A stretch of 64,000 bases of DNA. It comes from Halichoerus grypus (taxonomy: Eukaryota > Chordata > Mammalia > Carnivora > Phocidae). The position numbers and the translations under genes are program-made. The notes beneath the pieces were generated by a model. It was not told the origin of the DNA, did no database searches, and was given only the letters and a program-made list of their open reading frames with translations. Shown in pieces: positions 62,069-64,000 of the stretch (positions within the stretch are counted from its first letter, which is position 1; each line of letters opens with the position of its first letter). Location: NCBI RefSeq assembly GCF_964656455.1, contig NC_135720.1, positions 105,164,696-105,228,695 of the forward strand. The letters are read 5' to 3'.

Positions 62069-63239
62069 CTATACCCCATGGACAAGACTGTGTCTGCCAT
62101 CCTGAGGGCCTCTGTCTGCCCCTGCTCTGAATTTCTCACGGGCCCCAACCCAGGGCAGAGAAAACCAGCTCTGGCCAGGGAGGGAAGGGGACTCTGGAAT
62201 GCCTACAGGAGGAGGTGGGTGGGCGATGCTCCTCTCCCCACAGTGGTGGTGGGCTTCTCGCCCTTCTCGAGTGGGTGTAGCCCACAGGAAGCCGGCTCTG
62301 GTCCTGCCTGGGGCTCTGAGGGCAAGGCAGCCTGAGAAAGGCAGTTCAGGTGGGCTCAGGGGCAAGGGGCTTTCTCCATCCCAATCTCCCAGGCAGGGGA
62401 GCCATAGAAGCTGAACTGCGTGCCGTCTACGGCATCTCCCATCGTGGTCACGCTCTGGCCCACCTGCCAAACTCAGTCAGAAAAGACCAGAAGTCAGGAG
62501 GGCTCTCCCAGAAAGCTTCTAAGAAATGGAAGATCTGGGTCTAGTGCCAGAGGCCTGGAGCGGGGTCTTTGGAATTCCCCCTTCCTTCTCACCCCGATGA
62601 GGAACTGAATGCTTCCATTTCAGGGAATGGGTGCAAGCCTGTGTCCTTTCCCCTCAATTTCGTCCTCCGCAGGGGTGCAAGGGCCACTTGGGGATTTCCG
62701 GATCCCGGGACTTCTTGGTGCTGCCAGAGGCAGAGCCTCAAATTCCCCCAAAGAATTCATCAGCATCAGAAGCCACGGACCCCACCCCCCGCCTGCCCCC
62801 CAAACAGCTCGCAGTCCCTGCCTTCATCCCAGCTCACTCTTCACCTGTCCCACACTCAGTAGGAAATGGAAGGGTCTGCAGGCACCGTCCAAGTCTCCTC
62901 TGGGAGGCGGCCCGAGAGAATCCCTCCTCCTTCCTCCCCAGTGTCTGGGACTCCTGCTTCTGCCCCCAGAAGCAATCCACACTTCGGAGCCCCAGAGAAA
63001 TGCCACAGTCCTGTGGAACCCAGTCTTCAAAGACAGGGCATGGGGCAGGGGCCATCTTTGTTCCACTTTCCCTGATTTCAGGGTAAGAGACAGCAGGAGG
63101 CACCCAGGTTAGACTCCAGGAAGGACTTCCTGGTGCGGGAAATATGAGACAGTGGGTGGTAGGAGTCAGTGATATTCAACCCTCTGGGGAAGGGCTCTGG
63201 CAGAGAGAGCCGATAAGAAATCTGGGATTTAAAATACAC
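62069..63239. other. single-copy DNA, no gene recognised
   Basis: Open frames of 167 and 151 codons (62609-63112 and 62631-63086, +) are two frames of the same Pro/Ser-rich DNA; a 133-codon frame (62069-62470, -) is Arg/Pro-rich. No domain or splice pattern. Confidence 0.55.
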
Positions 63240-63480
63240 AGGATACATGGCTGATATGATCTCTCAATTAGCTGGATTTGGAGTCAGACAGACTGAGGTT
63301 TAAATCCTAGCTATGCCACTGACTGGCTGGCCATGTGACCTTGGGCTAATTGTTTAATGATGCTTCTATTCAGTTTCCTCATCTGTAAAATGGAGATAAA
63401 GAGATTTACCACCCAGGCTGTAGTGAGGGAGGCCTGTGGGTGAAATGGCCCTAGCCCAGTGCCTGGCATAAACCGGGTTA
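63240..63480 (+). repeat. MIR SINE, full length
   Basis: 'GATTTGGAGTCAGACAGACTGAGGTTTAAATCCTAGCTATGCCACTGACTGG', 'CATGTGACCTTGGGCTAATTGTTTAATG', 'CAGTTTCCTCATCTGTAAAATGGAGATAAAG', 'GTAGTGAGGGAGG' and 'AGTGCCTGGCATAAA' give the best-preserved MIR of the window. Confidence 0.96.
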
Positions 63481-64000
63481 CAGAGAGGTGGCCAAGTCTG
63501 AGCTGGCTGGGGATTTAGGGTGCAGTGGACAGCGAAGACCTACAGGAAGCTCAGCTGGGAGTGGAAAGAGCAATCATCACAGCTGGAGACAGCCTTGGGG
63601 CCCTGCTGCTGACCAACGAATGGGCCCTTCTCCCTATGCGGGGCTAAGAATCTCTGTCCCAGCCCTGCTCTTACACCCCACTTCAAGGCAATCATGGGGG
63701 GACAGTGAGAGAACTGGGACCCCACCCCCCCCGGAGATCTCTGTTCTTCCAGCAGGCCCCCTATCCCACCTTGATCTGGGGACCTTCATTTGCTCATTCA
63801 GGAAGCCCTTCATGGGGCCAGCCAGAGATAAGTGGCTTCCTGCAGTCTTACTCCTTCCCGGGCAAGCCCTTCAGGGAGTCCTGAGAAACAGCCGGGGCTG
63901 GGGGCCAGCCTGCCTGGCCTGCTTCAGACCCGTGCTGCTCAGCAGCGGGGCTGGGCGGCCTTTGGTGAGCTGGGGAGCCGGCTGGTGGGCAGGTCTGCAG
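63481..64000. other. single-copy DNA, no gene recognised
   Basis: GC-rich with a C-run at 63722-63731. No motif cluster or repeat was recognised up to the window end. Confidence 0.5.

Overview
The window is mammalian nuclear DNA from a carnivoran. It carries five CAN-SINE (tRNA-Lys-derived) copies whose 3' portion resembles the form I know from arctoid carnivores (bears, seals, mustelids) more than the dog- or cat-specific forms, plus a short LINE-1 3' end of the carnivoran type. The arctoid placement is an inference from remembered consensus sequences. No protein-coding exon, processed gene copy, rRNA or functional tRNA could be supported on either strand. The longest open frames (254, 240, 222 and 214 codons) lie in GC-rich single-copy DNA or repeat DNA and show no family resemblance, so I read them as chance. 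The window looks intergenic or intronic.

Layout. 1-5.3 kb: GC-rich single-copy DNA with an LTR-like remnant, one CAN-SINE, MIRs and an MLT1-type LTR. 5.3-8.5 kb: old LINE-1 3' ends, a 600-bp LTR-like element, and 1.7 kb of LINE-1 ORF2 plus 3' UTR (+ strand). 8.5-17.9 kb: single-copy DNA sprinkled with MIR and L2. 17.9-22.7 kb: one 4.8-kb LINE-1 (- strand) carrying three nested CAN-SINEs. 22.9-29.2 kb: GC-rich single-copy DNA. 29.2-30.7 kb: a CR1/L3 LINE fossil split by two different LINE-1 insertions. 30.8-33.3 kb: two LINE-1 fragments flanking an MLT1-type LTR. 33.3-56.4 kb: mostly single-copy, GC-rich, with many MIR/L2 fragments, one CAN-SINE, one Tigger DNA transposon, a 40-bp minisatellite, a Z-DNA-prone tract and several AT-rich islands that look like conserved regulatory elements. 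56.5-58.9 kb: LINE-1 3' UTR and ORF2 end (- strand). 59-64 kb: an LTR, a candidate conserved element, and a cluster of DNA transposons (hAT type, two Tigger types), one of them inserted cleanly into a MIR.

What stands out: (a) a readable L3/CR1 reverse transcriptase fossil with ordered later insertions; (b) a Tigger copy that splits a MIR at a TA target; (c) several AT-rich islands with clustered homeodomain, POU, SOX or nuclear-receptor-like words in otherwise GC-rich DNA, which are the best candidates for function; (d) tandem and non-B-DNA tracts. I found no convincing new multi-gene biological system. Family names for repeats come from recognition by eye, and exact subfamilies would need a RepeatMasker run.
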